DNA of 64,000 nt from Magnetospirillum sp. 15-1. Lineage in GTDB: Bacteria; Pseudomonadota; Alphaproteobacteria; Rhodospirillales; Magnetospirillaceae. The notes under the pieces are model-generated. The model did not search any database and was not told the origin of the DNA. It saw nothing but the letters and a program-made list of their open reading frames with translations. Both the position numbers and the translations under genes were made by a program. The DNA is taken from the NCBI RefSeq assembly GCF_900184795.1, contig NZ_FXXN01000023.1, forward strand, positions 293,072 to 357,071, read 5' to 3'. Shown piece after piece: positions 53,211 through 60,600 of this stretch (position 1 is the first letter of the stretch; the number at the start of each line of letters is the position of its first letter).

Positions 53211-54256
53211 TGATGCGGCTGGCCGCCTGGGGGATCGCTCTCGGGCTCGGCGTGGCGGGGGGTGGGCTGTTCGCCGCCCTGAACCTGCCGCTGCCGTGGA
53301 TGCTGGGGGCGCTGACCGCCGTCACCTCGGCGTCGCTGAGCGGCTGGCGGCCGGAAATCCCCTCCCAACTGCGCGGCGGGATGATCGCGGTGCTCGGCCT
53401 GATGCTGGGCAGCGCCTTTTCCCCCGCCCTGCTGGAGCGTATCGGACGGTGGAGCGATTCCCTGCTGGTCCTGATGCTGGCCACCATCGTCAGCGGCCTG
53501 CTGGTCACCCTCTATCTGCGGCGCTATTCCGGCATGAACCGGATCACCGCCTTTTTCGCCGCGGCGCCGGGCGGCATCAACGAGATGGTGATGACCGGCG
53601 GCGCGCTGGGCGGCGACGAGCGCACCATCGCGCTGTCCCATTCCTTGCGCATCCTGCTGGTCGTCTTCACTGTGCCGTTCGGCTACCGGCTGATCGCCCA
53701 TGTCCATTCGGTGCCCATGGCCGAGAGCATGGGGCGGCTGGCCGATCTGGGCGGCATGGACGCCCTGGTCATGCTCGGCTCGGCGGTGGTGGGGGCGGGC
53801 GTGGCGCGGCTGGCCCGTCTGCCGGCCTGGATGCTGACCGGTCCCATGCTGGCCAGCGCCGGGCTGCATCTGGCAGGACTGACCGCCTATCGTCCACCGG
53901 CCGAACTGGTGGTGCTGGCCCAGGTGGTGACCGGCGCGGCCATCGGCTGCCGCTTCCGCGGCCTGTCGTGGCGGGAAATGGCGGCGATGGCCCGTCCGGC
54001 GGTGGGGGCCACCTTCATCATGCTGGTGCTGTCGGCGGGCGCCGCCGGCCTGCTGGCGGCGGGAAGCGATCTGCCCTTCGGGGTGCTGCTGCTGGCCTTC
54101 GTGCCCGGCGGCATCGCCGAGATGTGTCTGGTGGCGTTGGCGCTGGGTCAGGACGTGGCCTTCGTCTCCACCCACCACGTGGTCAGGGTGGTGCTGGTGA
54201 TCATGGTGGCGCCGCCCATCTTCAAGCTGATCGAGCGAAGGGAGAACCGCTCATGA
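53210..54256 (+). CDS. AbrB-family (PF05145) membrane protein
   Basis: 348 residues if the start is ATG 53210; GTG 53207 and ATG 53213 are equally possible. About ten hydrophobic helices arranged as two similar halves. Each half carries a PGG motif, FFAAAPGGINEMVMTGGALGG and LLAFVPGGIAEMCLVALALG, the hallmark of this duplicated family, which is unrelated to the AbrB DNA-binding protein. Some members are linked to ammonia or acid export. The transported substrate here is unknown. It overlaps both neighbours. Confidence 0.88.
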   Translation: MMRLAAWGIALGLGVAGGGLFAALNLPLPWMLGALTAVTSASLSGWRPEIPSQLRGGMIAVLGLMLGSAFSPALLERIGRWSDSLLVLMLATIVSGLLVTLYLRRYSGMNRITAFFAAAPGGINEMVMTGGALGGDERTIALSHSLRILLVVFTVPFGYRLIAHVHSVPMAESMGRLADLGGMDALVMLGSAVVGAGVARLARLPAWMLTGPMLASAGLHLAGLTAYRPPAELVVLAQVVTGAAIGCRFRGLSWREMAAMARPAVGATFIMLVLSAGAAGLLAAGSDLPFGVLLLAFVPGGIAEMCLVALALGQDVAFVSTHHVVRVVLVIMVAPPIFKLIERRENRS

Positions 54257-54735
54257 GGGTGATCGAGTCCCGGGACCTGACGGCGCTGAGCGCCCAGGCC
54301 GCCCAATTGCCCCGGCGGCGGCTCAACATCAACCTGCACGCCGATTCCGCCGATTCCGTCCAGCGCATGGTGATCGCCTTCGAGCCGGAGGCCTATATCC
54401 GCCCCCATCGCCATTCGCTGCAGTTCGAGACCTTCGTCCTGCTGCGTGGCCGGGGCAGCCTGCTGTCCTTCGCCGGCGACGGAATCGTGGATCAGCGGAT
54501 CGAACTGGCCGAGGATGGGGCGCGGGTGGTGGAGATTCCGGCCGGCATCTGGCATTCCCTGGTGTCGCAGGCCCCGGGGACCCTGGTGGTGGAGGTCAAG
54601 CCCGGCCCCTACCGGCCCACCGCCGAATCCGATTTCGCCGCCTGGGCGCCACCCGAGGGGCACGCGGATGCCGGAGCCTGCCGCGACTGGATGAGATCGT
54701 GCTCCGTCGGCGATCGGTTCGGCTCCCAAAAGTAG
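54253..54735 (+). CDS. wbuC: WbuC-family cupin metalloprotein
   Basis: 160 residues from ATG 54253, overlapping the previous stop (ATGA) with GGAGA upstream. The cupin strands are RMVIAFEPEAYIRPHRHSLQFETFVLLRGRG and ARVVEIPAGIWHSLVSQ, with His residues and a Glu that could bind a metal. RLNINLHADSADSVQRM-type N-terminus matches WbuC, commonly found at the end of O-antigen clusters. Its biochemical role is unknown. Here it ends the nadK-AbrB-cupin unit. Confidence 0.82.
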   Translation: MRVIESRDLTALSAQAAQLPRRRLNINLHADSADSVQRMVIAFEPEAYIRPHRHSLQFETFVLLRGRGSLLSFAGDGIVDQRIELAEDGARVVEIPAGIWHSLVSQAPGTLVVEVKPGPYRPTAESDFAAWAPPEGHADAGACRDWMRSCSVGDRFGSQK

Positions 54736-54909
54736 ATTTTTGCAGTGCAGCAAAGCACGACTTGTAACTGTCACAAGCCGTCAAGGCATTCTACTTCCCA
54801 TCACAGGAATCTATGCCATACTCCTTATGTCCACTGCACTCCGATAGATCGGGTCACTTCGACGCGACTGCGGCAGTAAGTGTGGGATAGACAAGTTAAG
54901 GAGGGGTCG

Positions 54910-55386
54910 ATGAAGAAGTGGATTGCTTCGACTGTCGTCGCTTTGGCGGCTCTGTTCGCGTTCGGCAACGAAGCCCGCGCCGAGGGTGGGGTGGTGCTGG
55001 GTGTGCTGACCTGCAGCAAGACGGGGACCGGAACCACCTATGTGGTCCATTCCAGCACTCCGGTCGCCTGCGAGTATAACGGCGTCGGCGGGCCGCAGAA
55101 GTATACCGGCACCAGCGGCATCCTGTTCGGCATCGATCTCGAGATCGAGCAGATGGCCGGCATGGGCTATCTGGTGATCGGCGGCACCGCGACCGACAAG
55201 GACAGCCTCGCCGGCTATTACGTCGGCGCCAAGGCGTCGTTGACTCTCGGCCTGGGCCTTGCCGCGCAGGCCGGTCTGGCCGGTGTCGGCAACGATATCG
55301 TCCTGGTTCCGGTCGGCCTGGGCGGCCAGATCGGCATCGGCGCCACCGCCGGTATCGCCTACGCGAACCTGAAGGGCAGCAAGTAA
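54910..55386 (+). CDS. secreted DUF992-family protein
   Basis: 158 residues from ATG 54910, behind a strong AAGGAGGGG site. A signal peptide is clear: MKKWIASTVVALAALFAFG followed by NEARA and a cut before EGG. The mature part holds two Cys residues (VLTCSKTG and VACEYNG) that may pair, then glycine-rich strands (GYYVGAKASLTLGLGLAAQ, LGGQIGIGATAGIAYANL). DUF992 proteins are periplasmic or outer-membrane-related beta-rich proteins of unknown function. It is a single-gene unit followed by a good terminator. Confidence 0.85.
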   Translation: MKKWIASTVVALAALFAFGNEARAEGGVVLGVLTCSKTGTGTTYVVHSSTPVACEYNGVGGPQKYTGTSGILFGIDLEIEQMAGMGYLVIGGTATDKDSLAGYYVGAKASLTLGLGLAAQAGLAGVGNDIVLVPVGLGGQIGIGATAGIAYANLKGSK

Positions 55387-55410
55387 GCTCCTTCACCGCG
55401 TTCGGATCGG

Positions 55411-55436
55411 GGGCGGAACGGGAAACCGTTCCGCCC
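55411..55436 (+). terminator. hairpin terminator after the DUF992 gene
   Basis: An 11-base stem (GGGCGGAACGG with CCGTTCCGCCC) around a GAAA loop begins 25 bases after the stop codon and is followed by TTAT. It fits a Rho-independent terminator with a weak T-run. It may also end the convergent Mur ligase gene transcript. Confidence 0.75.
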
Positions 55437-55512
55437 TTATCCGTTTACGGCCATTGCTTGGGGGGGCTGTGGCCGGGATAGGGGAATGCGGGACCCCAGG
55501 GACAACGGCGGT

Positions 55513-56913
55513 TCAGCCTCTAAGGCGGGCCAGGATTTCTTCGGCGAAGAGGGACAGGGTGTCGTCCCTGGCGCCCATCACCACGATGCGGTCGCCGGGC
55601 CGGGCCATGTCCACCAGGGCGTCGCCGCAGGCGGAGCGTTCGCCCAGGGCCAGGGCGTGGCGGCCCCGCGCGGCGATGGCTTCGGCGAGATGGGCGCTGG
55701 TCACCGAGCGGTCCACCGTGCCGCCGAAATAGGCCGGATCGGGCATGATCAGCACGTCATCGGCTCCCAGCTTCTCGGCGAAGCAGGCGACGAACTCATC
55801 CTTCATCAGGCGCAGCGGCCCGAAGCCGTGGGGCTGGAACATCACCAGCAGGCGGCCCGGCCAGTCGTGCAGGGTGGCGAGCGTGGCGGCGATCTTGTCG
55901 GGATTGTGGGCGAAGTCGTCGATCACCGTCACACCGCCCCTGGTACCCACGGTTTCCAGGCGGCGGCGCACGCCGAAAAACTCGCCCAGCGCGGCGGCGG
56001 CGTCGTCCAGGCTCAGTCCGGCGGCGCGGGCGGCGGCCAGGGCGGCCAGGGCGTTGGCGACGTTGTGGCGGCCGGGCACCCGCAGCCTGACCGCCACGGC
56101 TCCGCCGCCCTTCTCCCGCACCGCAAAGCCGATGCCGTCGGGGGCGGGGGCGATGTCTCCGGCCAGCAGATCGGCGCGGGCGTCGCTCAGGCTGTAGGTC
56201 GTCAGACGGTCGGCGGGCAGGGTGGCGGCCAGGGCCGCCGTCTCGCCGTTGTCCAGGTTGAGCACCGCCATCCGTGCCTTGGCGGTGAACGCGGCGAACA
56301 GCCGGCGCAGTTCATCCATGGATTTGTGATCGAGCGCGATGTTGTTCACCAGCGCCACATGGGGGGTGTAATTGGCGATGGAGCCGTCGCTTTCGTCCAC
56401 CTCGGCGACGAAGGCCGGACCATCGCCCACCAGGGCGCTGGAGAACGGCGAATCGGGGCGGACGAAGTTCTTCATCACCGCGCCGTTCATCACCGTGGGG
56501 CGGTGGCCGCAACGCTCCAGAATCCAGCCCAGCATGCCGGTGGTGGTGGACTTGCCGCTGGTGCCGGCGACGCCGATGGACAGCCGGGCGCCGTTGAACA
56601 AGCGGGCCAGCAATTGCGGCCGGGTGAGCATGGGGGCACCCAGGGCACGGGCCGCCACCACGTCGGGAACGGTGTCCTCCACCGCCGCCGAGGTCACCAG
56701 CACCTGGGCCGGATCGGTGATGCCGCTGCCGTCCTGGGGGAACAGGCCGATACCCAGCGAGCGCAGATATTCGAACTTGGGGGCCAGGCGCCCCTGGTCC
56801 AGCGACCGGTCGGACCCGGCCACGCGGTGGCCTCGGGCGTGGACGATCAGCGCCAAAGGCAGCATGCCGCTGCCGCCGATGCCGCAGAAGAAATAGGGGG
56901 TGTCGTGCTCCAT
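55513..56913 (-). CDS. Mur ligase-family protein (MurC/Mpl-like)
   Basis: 466 residues. N-terminal [23 protein letters not shown] is the MurC/Mpl UDP-binding motif; P-loop [19 protein letters not shown]; Mg-site [24 protein letters not shown]-terminal [16 protein letters not shown]. This order fits ligases that join an amino acid or peptide to UDP-MurNAc. Because a separate dcw-type cluster is not here and LD-carboxypeptidase is divergent next door, the recycling ligase Mpl (adds tripeptide) is likely, but a MurC paralogue is not excluded. Confidence 0.8.
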   Translation of the reverse strand: MEHDTPYFFCGIGGSGMLPLALIVHARGHRVAGSDRSLDQGRLAPKFEYLRSLGIGLFPQDGSGITDPAQVLVTSAAVEDTVPDVVAARALGAPMLTRPQLLARLFNGARLSIGVAGTSGKSTTTGMLGWILERCGHRPTVMNGAVMKNFVRPDSPFSSALVGDGPAFVAEVDESDGSIANYTPHVALVNNIALDHKSMDELRRLFAAFTAKARMAVLNLDNGETAALAATLPADRLTTYSLSDARADLLAGDIAPAPDGIGFAVREKGGGAVAVRLRVPGRHNVANALAALAAARAAGLSLDDAAAALGEFFGVRRRLETVGTRGGVTVIDDFAHNPDKIAATLATLHDWPGRLLVMFQPHGFGPLRLMKDEFVACFAEKLGADDVLIMPDPAYFGGTVDRSVTSAHLAEAIAARGRHALALGERSACGDALVDMARPGDRIVVMGARDDTLSLFAEEILARLRG

Positions 56914-56977
56914 GGCCGGAGGCTACAATCCGCCGCTCCGGTGGGCAAGAGAATCGGCGGCAAGGGGATCGGCGGAC

Positions 56978-57823
56978 ATGGCTGAGGGCAGGACCAGGAT
57001 CGGCATCGTCGCGCCGGGCTCGGCCATCGAGCGCGATGTGGCCGAGCGGGTCATGGCCCTGGCCGCCCGCCTGTATCCCGATGGCCGGGTCGAACTGGTC
57101 TTTCACCCCCAATGCTTCGAGACCTGGGGCCATTTCGCCGGAAGCGACGAGGTTCGTCTCGCCGCCCTGGCCCAATTCGCCAATGACGACAGCCTGGACG
57201 CCATCTGGTTCGCGCGCGGCGGCTATGGCGCCTGCCGGCTGATCGAGGGATTGCTGCCGCTGCTGGGCGAGGGCGCCCGGCACAAGACCTATATGGGCTA
57301 TTCCGATGCCGGTTCGCTGCTCGGCACCTTGTACGGGCGGGGCTTCACCCGCCTCGCCCATGGCCCCATGCCGGTGGACATCATCCGGGCGGGCGGCGAG
57401 GCGGCGGTGGCCCGCGCCCTTGCCTTCCTGGTGGAGCGCCGGCCCGAGGCGCTGGAGCCGTCCCTGTCCCTTGAGGTGCCGTCGGCCGCCTTCAACCTCA
57501 CCATCCTCTGCCATCTGCTGGGCACGCCCTGGCTGCCCGATCTGGCGGGGCACGTGCTGATGGTCGAGGAGGTGTCAGAATACATGTACCGCATCGACCG
57601 CGACCTGTTCCAGCTGACCGGCAACCCGGCGCTGCGCCGGGTGGCGGGGTTGAAGCTGGGGCGCTGCTCCGACATTCCGCCCAACCGCCCCGATTTCGGG
57701 CAGGGCGAGGAGGAGGTGGCGCGCTCCTGGTGCCGGCGGACCGGCATCGCCTATCTGGGCCGCGCCGATATCGGCCACGACGTCGGCAACAAGGTGGTGC
57801 CGTTCGGCCTTTGGCGGGTCTGA
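56978..57823 (+). CDS. ldcA: LD-carboxypeptidase (peptidase S66)
   Basis: 281 residues from ATG 56978; the open frame begins at 56900 but the family N-terminus is RTRIGIVAPGSAIERDVAE. The nucleophile Ser is in TYMGYSDAGSLLGTLYG; the Glu is in LMVEEVSEYMYRIDRDL and the His in ADIGHDVGNKVVPFG, completing the Ser-Glu-His set. It removes the terminal D-Ala from the murein tetrapeptide to give tripeptide, the substrate of Mpl. The gene diverges from the Mur ligase with 64 bases between, so the two may share regulation. Confidence 0.9.
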   Translation: MAEGRTRIGIVAPGSAIERDVAERVMALAARLYPDGRVELVFHPQCFETWGHFAGSDEVRLAALAQFANDDSLDAIWFARGGYGACRLIEGLLPLLGEGARHKTYMGYSDAGSLLGTLYGRGFTRLAHGPMPVDIIRAGGEAAVARALAFLVERRPEALEPSLSLEVPSAAFNLTILCHLLGTPWLPDLAGHVLMVEEVSEYMYRIDRDLFQLTGNPALRRVAGLKLGRCSDIPPNRPDFGQGEEEVARSWCRRTGIAYLGRADIGHDVGNKVVPFGLWRV

Positions 57824-57837
57824 CATCCCTCATTTTC

Positions 57838-57851
57838 TGCATCATAGTGCA
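57838..57851. promoter_or_regulatory. TGCA-N6-TGCA operator upstream of the XRE-SK regulator
   Basis: TGCATCATAGTGCA, an almost perfect dyad (CTGCA...TGCAG extends it by one base each side). It lies 74 bases before the regulator start and has the same form as the site at 58811-58824. BzdR/BoxR-type regulators are known to bind TGCA-containing palindromes, so autoregulation is plausible. Confidence 0.7.
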
Positions 57852-57924
57852 GGTCCGGGCTAGCCAATCCGGAACGACCGTGCTTCACTGAGGGTCGGGC
57901 AACTGGGATTCGGGTACGGGAAAC

Positions 57925-58797
57925 ATGGTCGAACAGGCGGAATTCGCCGTTCTCGCCAGACGGCTGGGCGATCGGGTCAAACGCTTTCGCGCCCGGCGCG
58001 GCATGTCGCGCAAGGACCTGTCGTGCCACGCCGGCATTTCCGAGCGTTACCTCGCCCAGCTCGAGGGCGGGCAGGCCAATGTCAGCGTCAACATCCTGTG
58101 GCTGCTGGCCCAGGCCATGGACACCCCCATCACCGAGATGATCGAGCCGGAAGCCGAGGCCAGCCACCCGGATTTGCCCCTGGCCAAGAAATTTCTCGAC
58201 CAGTTGACTCCGGAGCAGCAATCCGAGGCCTATGTCCTGCTGCGCCAGAACTTCAAACGCGGCCTGAAGCTCAAGCGCCGGGTGGCGCTGATCGGCCTCA
58301 GGGGCGCCGGCAAGACCACGCTGGGCAAGGCGGTGGCCGAACGCTTCGGCGCTCCCTTTCTGCGCATCACCTCGGTGATCGAGCAGATCGCCGGCATGGA
58401 CATGACCGAGATTCTGCTGTCCATGGGCCAGAAAGGCTATCGCAAGCTGGAATACACCGCTTTGGAAAACACGGTGGAGAACCAGCCGTCCATGGTGCTG
58501 GAGGCGGGTGGTTCCCTGGTCTCGGAGCCCCGCACCTTCGAGTTGCTGCTGCAGTCCTGCTTCACCGTCTGGGTCCAGGCGACGCCGGAGGAGCACATGC
58601 GGCGCGTCATGGGCCAGGGCGATCTGCGCCCCATCGCCGGCCAGCAGATGGCCGCCATGGAGGATTTGCGCACCATCCTGGATGCGCGGCGCCACCTCTA
58701 TGGACGGGCCGACGCGGTGCTCAACACCTCGGGCCGGGCCATCGAGGACAGCATCGAGGAACTCTCCCGCCTGTGCGCCCCGCATCTGGGGCTGTGA
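57925..58797 (+). CDS. XRE-family regulator fused to shikimate-kinase-like domain (BzdR/BoxR-like)
   Basis: 290 residues. HTH at about residues 13-70 (VKRFRARRGMSRKDLSCHAG, SERYLAQLEGGQANVSV), a linker, then a shikimate-kinase-like domain from about residue 118 with an intact Walker A loop ALIGLRGAGKTTLGKAVAE. This architecture is that of BzdR and BoxR, repressors of benzoate pathways that sense benzoyl-CoA through the kinase-like domain. No aromatic degradation gene is in the window. The next gene, 31 bases downstream, is a formate dehydrogenase subunit with a matching palindrome in front, suggesting direct control (inference). Confidence 0.88.
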   Translation: MVEQAEFAVLARRLGDRVKRFRARRGMSRKDLSCHAGISERYLAQLEGGQANVSVNILWLLAQAMDTPITEMIEPEAEASHPDLPLAKKFLDQLTPEQQSEAYVLLRQNFKRGLKLKRRVALIGLRGAGKTTLGKAVAERFGAPFLRITSVIEQIAGMDMTEILLSMGQKGYRKLEYTALENTVENQPSMVLEAGGSLVSEPRTFELLLQSCFTVWVQATPEEHMRRVMGQGDLRPIAGQQMAAMEDLRTILDARRHLYGRADAVLNTSGRAIEDSIEELSRLCAPHLGL

Positions 58798-58810
58798 ATT
58801 CCCGACGATA

Positions 58811-58824
58811 TGCACTATAGTGCA
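58811..58824. promoter_or_regulatory. TGCA-N6-TGCA operator at the formate dehydrogenase start
   Basis: TGCACTATAGTGCA is a perfect 14-base palindrome ending four bases before the ATG at 58829. It includes a -10-like TATAGT, so transcription from it would be nearly leaderless, and a bound repressor would block either initiation there or read-through from the regulator gene. Same form as 57838-57851. Confidence 0.75.
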
Positions 58825-58828
58825 GGGC

Positions 58829-60421
58829 ATGAGCGCCGCACCCCGTACTCACCGCCGTCTCGGTCCCGCCGCCGCCTCGTCCGCTTCCGTGGCCGAGGTT
58901 GTCGCGCTGCTGCCCGAGGATTTCCGCCGCCGCGACCTGCTGATCGAGAACCTGCACGCCTTGCAGGACCGGTTCGGCGGCCTGTTCCGCCGTCACCTCG
59001 CCGCCCTGGCCGAGGAGATGCGTCTGGCGCCGGCCGAAATCCAGGAGGTGGCCACCTTCTACGCTCATTTCCGCCTGCTGGGCGACGGCGAGGCGGCGCC
59101 CAAGGCCGTGGTGCGGCGCTGCACCGGCCCGGCCTGCGCCATGCGCCCGCTGGACCTGGGGTCCCTGCCCGAGGGCGTGGTGGTCGAGGATGCGCCCTGC
59201 ATGGGCCTGTGCGACCACGCCCCCGCCGTGCTGGCCGGCAAGGTGCCGGTGCGTGCGGCCGATGGCGCCAAGGTGGCGGAGACCCTCGTCTCCGCCGGGT
59301 GCGAGATCGTGCCGCCGGGTTACGATTATCCCATTCTCGCCCGCTGCCTGTCGGGGGAACTGCCGCGCGACGAGGTGTTGGCCGAGATCGACGCAGCCGG
59401 CCTGCGCGGCATGGGGGGCGCCGGTTTCCCCACGTCGCGCAAGTGGCGCACCGTGGCGGCGCAAGCCGGGCCGCGTCTGGTGGTGGTCAACGCCGACGAG
59501 GGCGAGCCCGGCACCTTCAAGGACCGCTGGTTCCTGGAAACCAACGCGGCCCGCGTGCTGGAAGGCGCCCTGATCGCCGCCTGGGCGGTGGAGGCCGACG
59601 AGGTCTATCTCTATCTCCGCGACGAGTATGCGGACCTGCATAAGATGCTGGCCGGCATGGTCAAGGACCTGCCCGGTTCGGTTCCCGTCCATCTGCGCCG
59701 GGGAGCCGGAGCCTATGTGTGCGGCGAGGAATCGGCGCTGATCGAAAGCCTGGAGGGCAAGCGCGGCCTGCCACGCCAGCGCCCGCCCTATGTGGCCGAA
59801 GTCGGGCTGTTCGGCCGCCCCACCCTGGTCAACAACGTCGAGACCCTCTATTGGGTCAGCCGCATCCTGGCCGAGGGGGCGGAACTGTTCGCCTCCGAGG
59901 GACGCAACGGACACAAGGGTCTGCGCACCTATTCCGTCTCGGGTCGGGTCAAGGCGCCGGGCGTCAAGATCGCCCCCAACGGCATCACCATCACCGAGCT
60001 GATCGATGAATTCTGCGGCGGCATGGAGGACGGCCATATCCTGGCCGCCTATCTGCCGGGCGGCGCCTCCGGCGGCTTCCTGCCCGCCCATATCCGGCCG
60101 CCGCTGGCTTTCGGCGCTATCGAGGAGCATGGCGGCTTCATCGGCTCGGCGGCGGTGGTGGTCTTCTCCCAGGCCGACGACCTGCGGGCGGCGGCGCTGG
60201 ACCTCGCCCGCTTCTTCGCGCACGAAAGCTGCGGCCAGTGCACGCCTTGCCGGGTGGGCACCGCCAAGTCGGTGGATCTGCTGGCCAAGCCCGCCTGGGA
60301 TGGCGAATTGCTGGGCGATCTGGCGAGCGTGATGCGCGACGCCTCCATCTGCGGCCTGGGGCAGGCGGCGCCCAATGTGTGGCAAAGCCTGTTCAGGCAC
60401 TTTCCCGAGGTGGTGAAATGA
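58829..60421 (+). CDS. fdsB: NAD-dependent formate dehydrogenase, fused gamma-beta (FdsG-FdsB) subunit
   Basis: 530 residues from ATG 58829. N-terminal NuoE/FdsG-like domain with the [2Fe-2S] cysteines in RRCTGPACAMRP and DAPCMGLCDHAP. From about residue 170 a NuoF/FdsB-like domain: FMN/NADH loop GLRGMGGAGFPTSRKW, NADEGEPGTFKDRW, GAYVCGEESALIESLEG, and the [4Fe-4S] site ESCGQCTPCRVGTAKS. This diaphorase half passes electrons between the Mo subunit and NAD. In Ralstonia-type enzymes the two domains are separate genes; here they are one chain. Coupled to a small ORF downstream. Confidence 0.9.
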   Translation: MSAAPRTHRRLGPAAASSASVAEVVALLPEDFRRRDLLIENLHALQDRFGGLFRRHLAALAEEMRLAPAEIQEVATFYAHFRLLGDGEAAPKAVVRRCTGPACAMRPLDLGSLPEGVVVEDAPCMGLCDHAPAVLAGKVPVRAADGAKVAETLVSAGCEIVPPGYDYPILARCLSGELPRDEVLAEIDAAGLRGMGGAGFPTSRKWRTVAAQAGPRLVVVNADEGEPGTFKDRWFLETNAARVLEGALIAAWAVEADEVYLYLRDEYADLHKMLAGMVKDLPGSVPVHLRRGAGAYVCGEESALIESLEGKRGLPRQRPPYVAEVGLFGRPTLVNNVETLYWVSRILAEGAELFASEGRNGHKGLRTYSVSGRVKAPGVKIAPNGITITELIDEFCGGMEDGHILAAYLPGGASGGFLPAHIRPPLAFGAIEEHGGFIGSAAVVVFSQADDLRAAALDLARFFAHESCGQCTPCRVGTAKSVDLLAKPAWDGELLGDLASVMRDASICGLGQAAPNVWQSLFRHFPEVVK

Positions 60422-60600
60422 CGGCCCCGTTTGTGGTGCGGGTGGACCTTTTCACCACCAAGACACCAAGGACACCAAGAGAGCGGGGCGCTCGGCCACA
60501 CCGCGTCCACCCTGAAGGAAAGCTTGGTGTCCTTGGTGTCTTGGTGGTCGTTTCATCGTATGAACCGATGAAAGAGGCCAAGGGAGGCCGGGTACCATGA
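60418..60600 (+). CDS. 60-codon ORF carrying a palindromic repeat, between fdsB and fdsA
   Basis: ATG 60418 overlaps the fdsB stop (ATGA) and its TGA at 60598-60600 overlaps the fdsA ATG. The product starts MTAPFVVRVDLF and ends YEPMKEAKGGRVP; the middle (TTKTPRTPRE, GVLGVLVVV) is translated repeat. The small delta subunit FdsD would be expected near such operons, but no FdsD-like sequence is present. It is either a short gene invaded by the repeat or a chance open frame that keeps coupling between subunits. Confidence 0.4.
   Translation: MTAPFVVRVDLFTTKTPRTPRERGARPHRVHPEGKLGVLGVLVVVSSYEPMKEAKGGRVP
60454..60548. repeat. 26-bp perfect inverted repeat inside the fds operon
   Basis: The arm at 60454-60479 (ACCACCAAGACACCAAGGAC then ACCAAG) is exactly inverted at 60523-60548, with a 43-base spacer. 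Each arm is itself built of repeated ACACCAAG units. The transcript would form a very stable stem between the two dehydrogenase cistrons. Such ACCAAGACACCAAGG units are known as dispersed repeats in several genomes. Confidence 0.85.

Noticed and set aside
58508-58828. Upstream extension of the FdsG-FdsB frame
   Set aside because: It overlaps the regulator's coding region; the family N-terminus begins after ATG 58829.
60454-60548. CRISPR-like repeat
   Set aside because: Only two arms in inverted orientation, no direct repeats with regular spacers.
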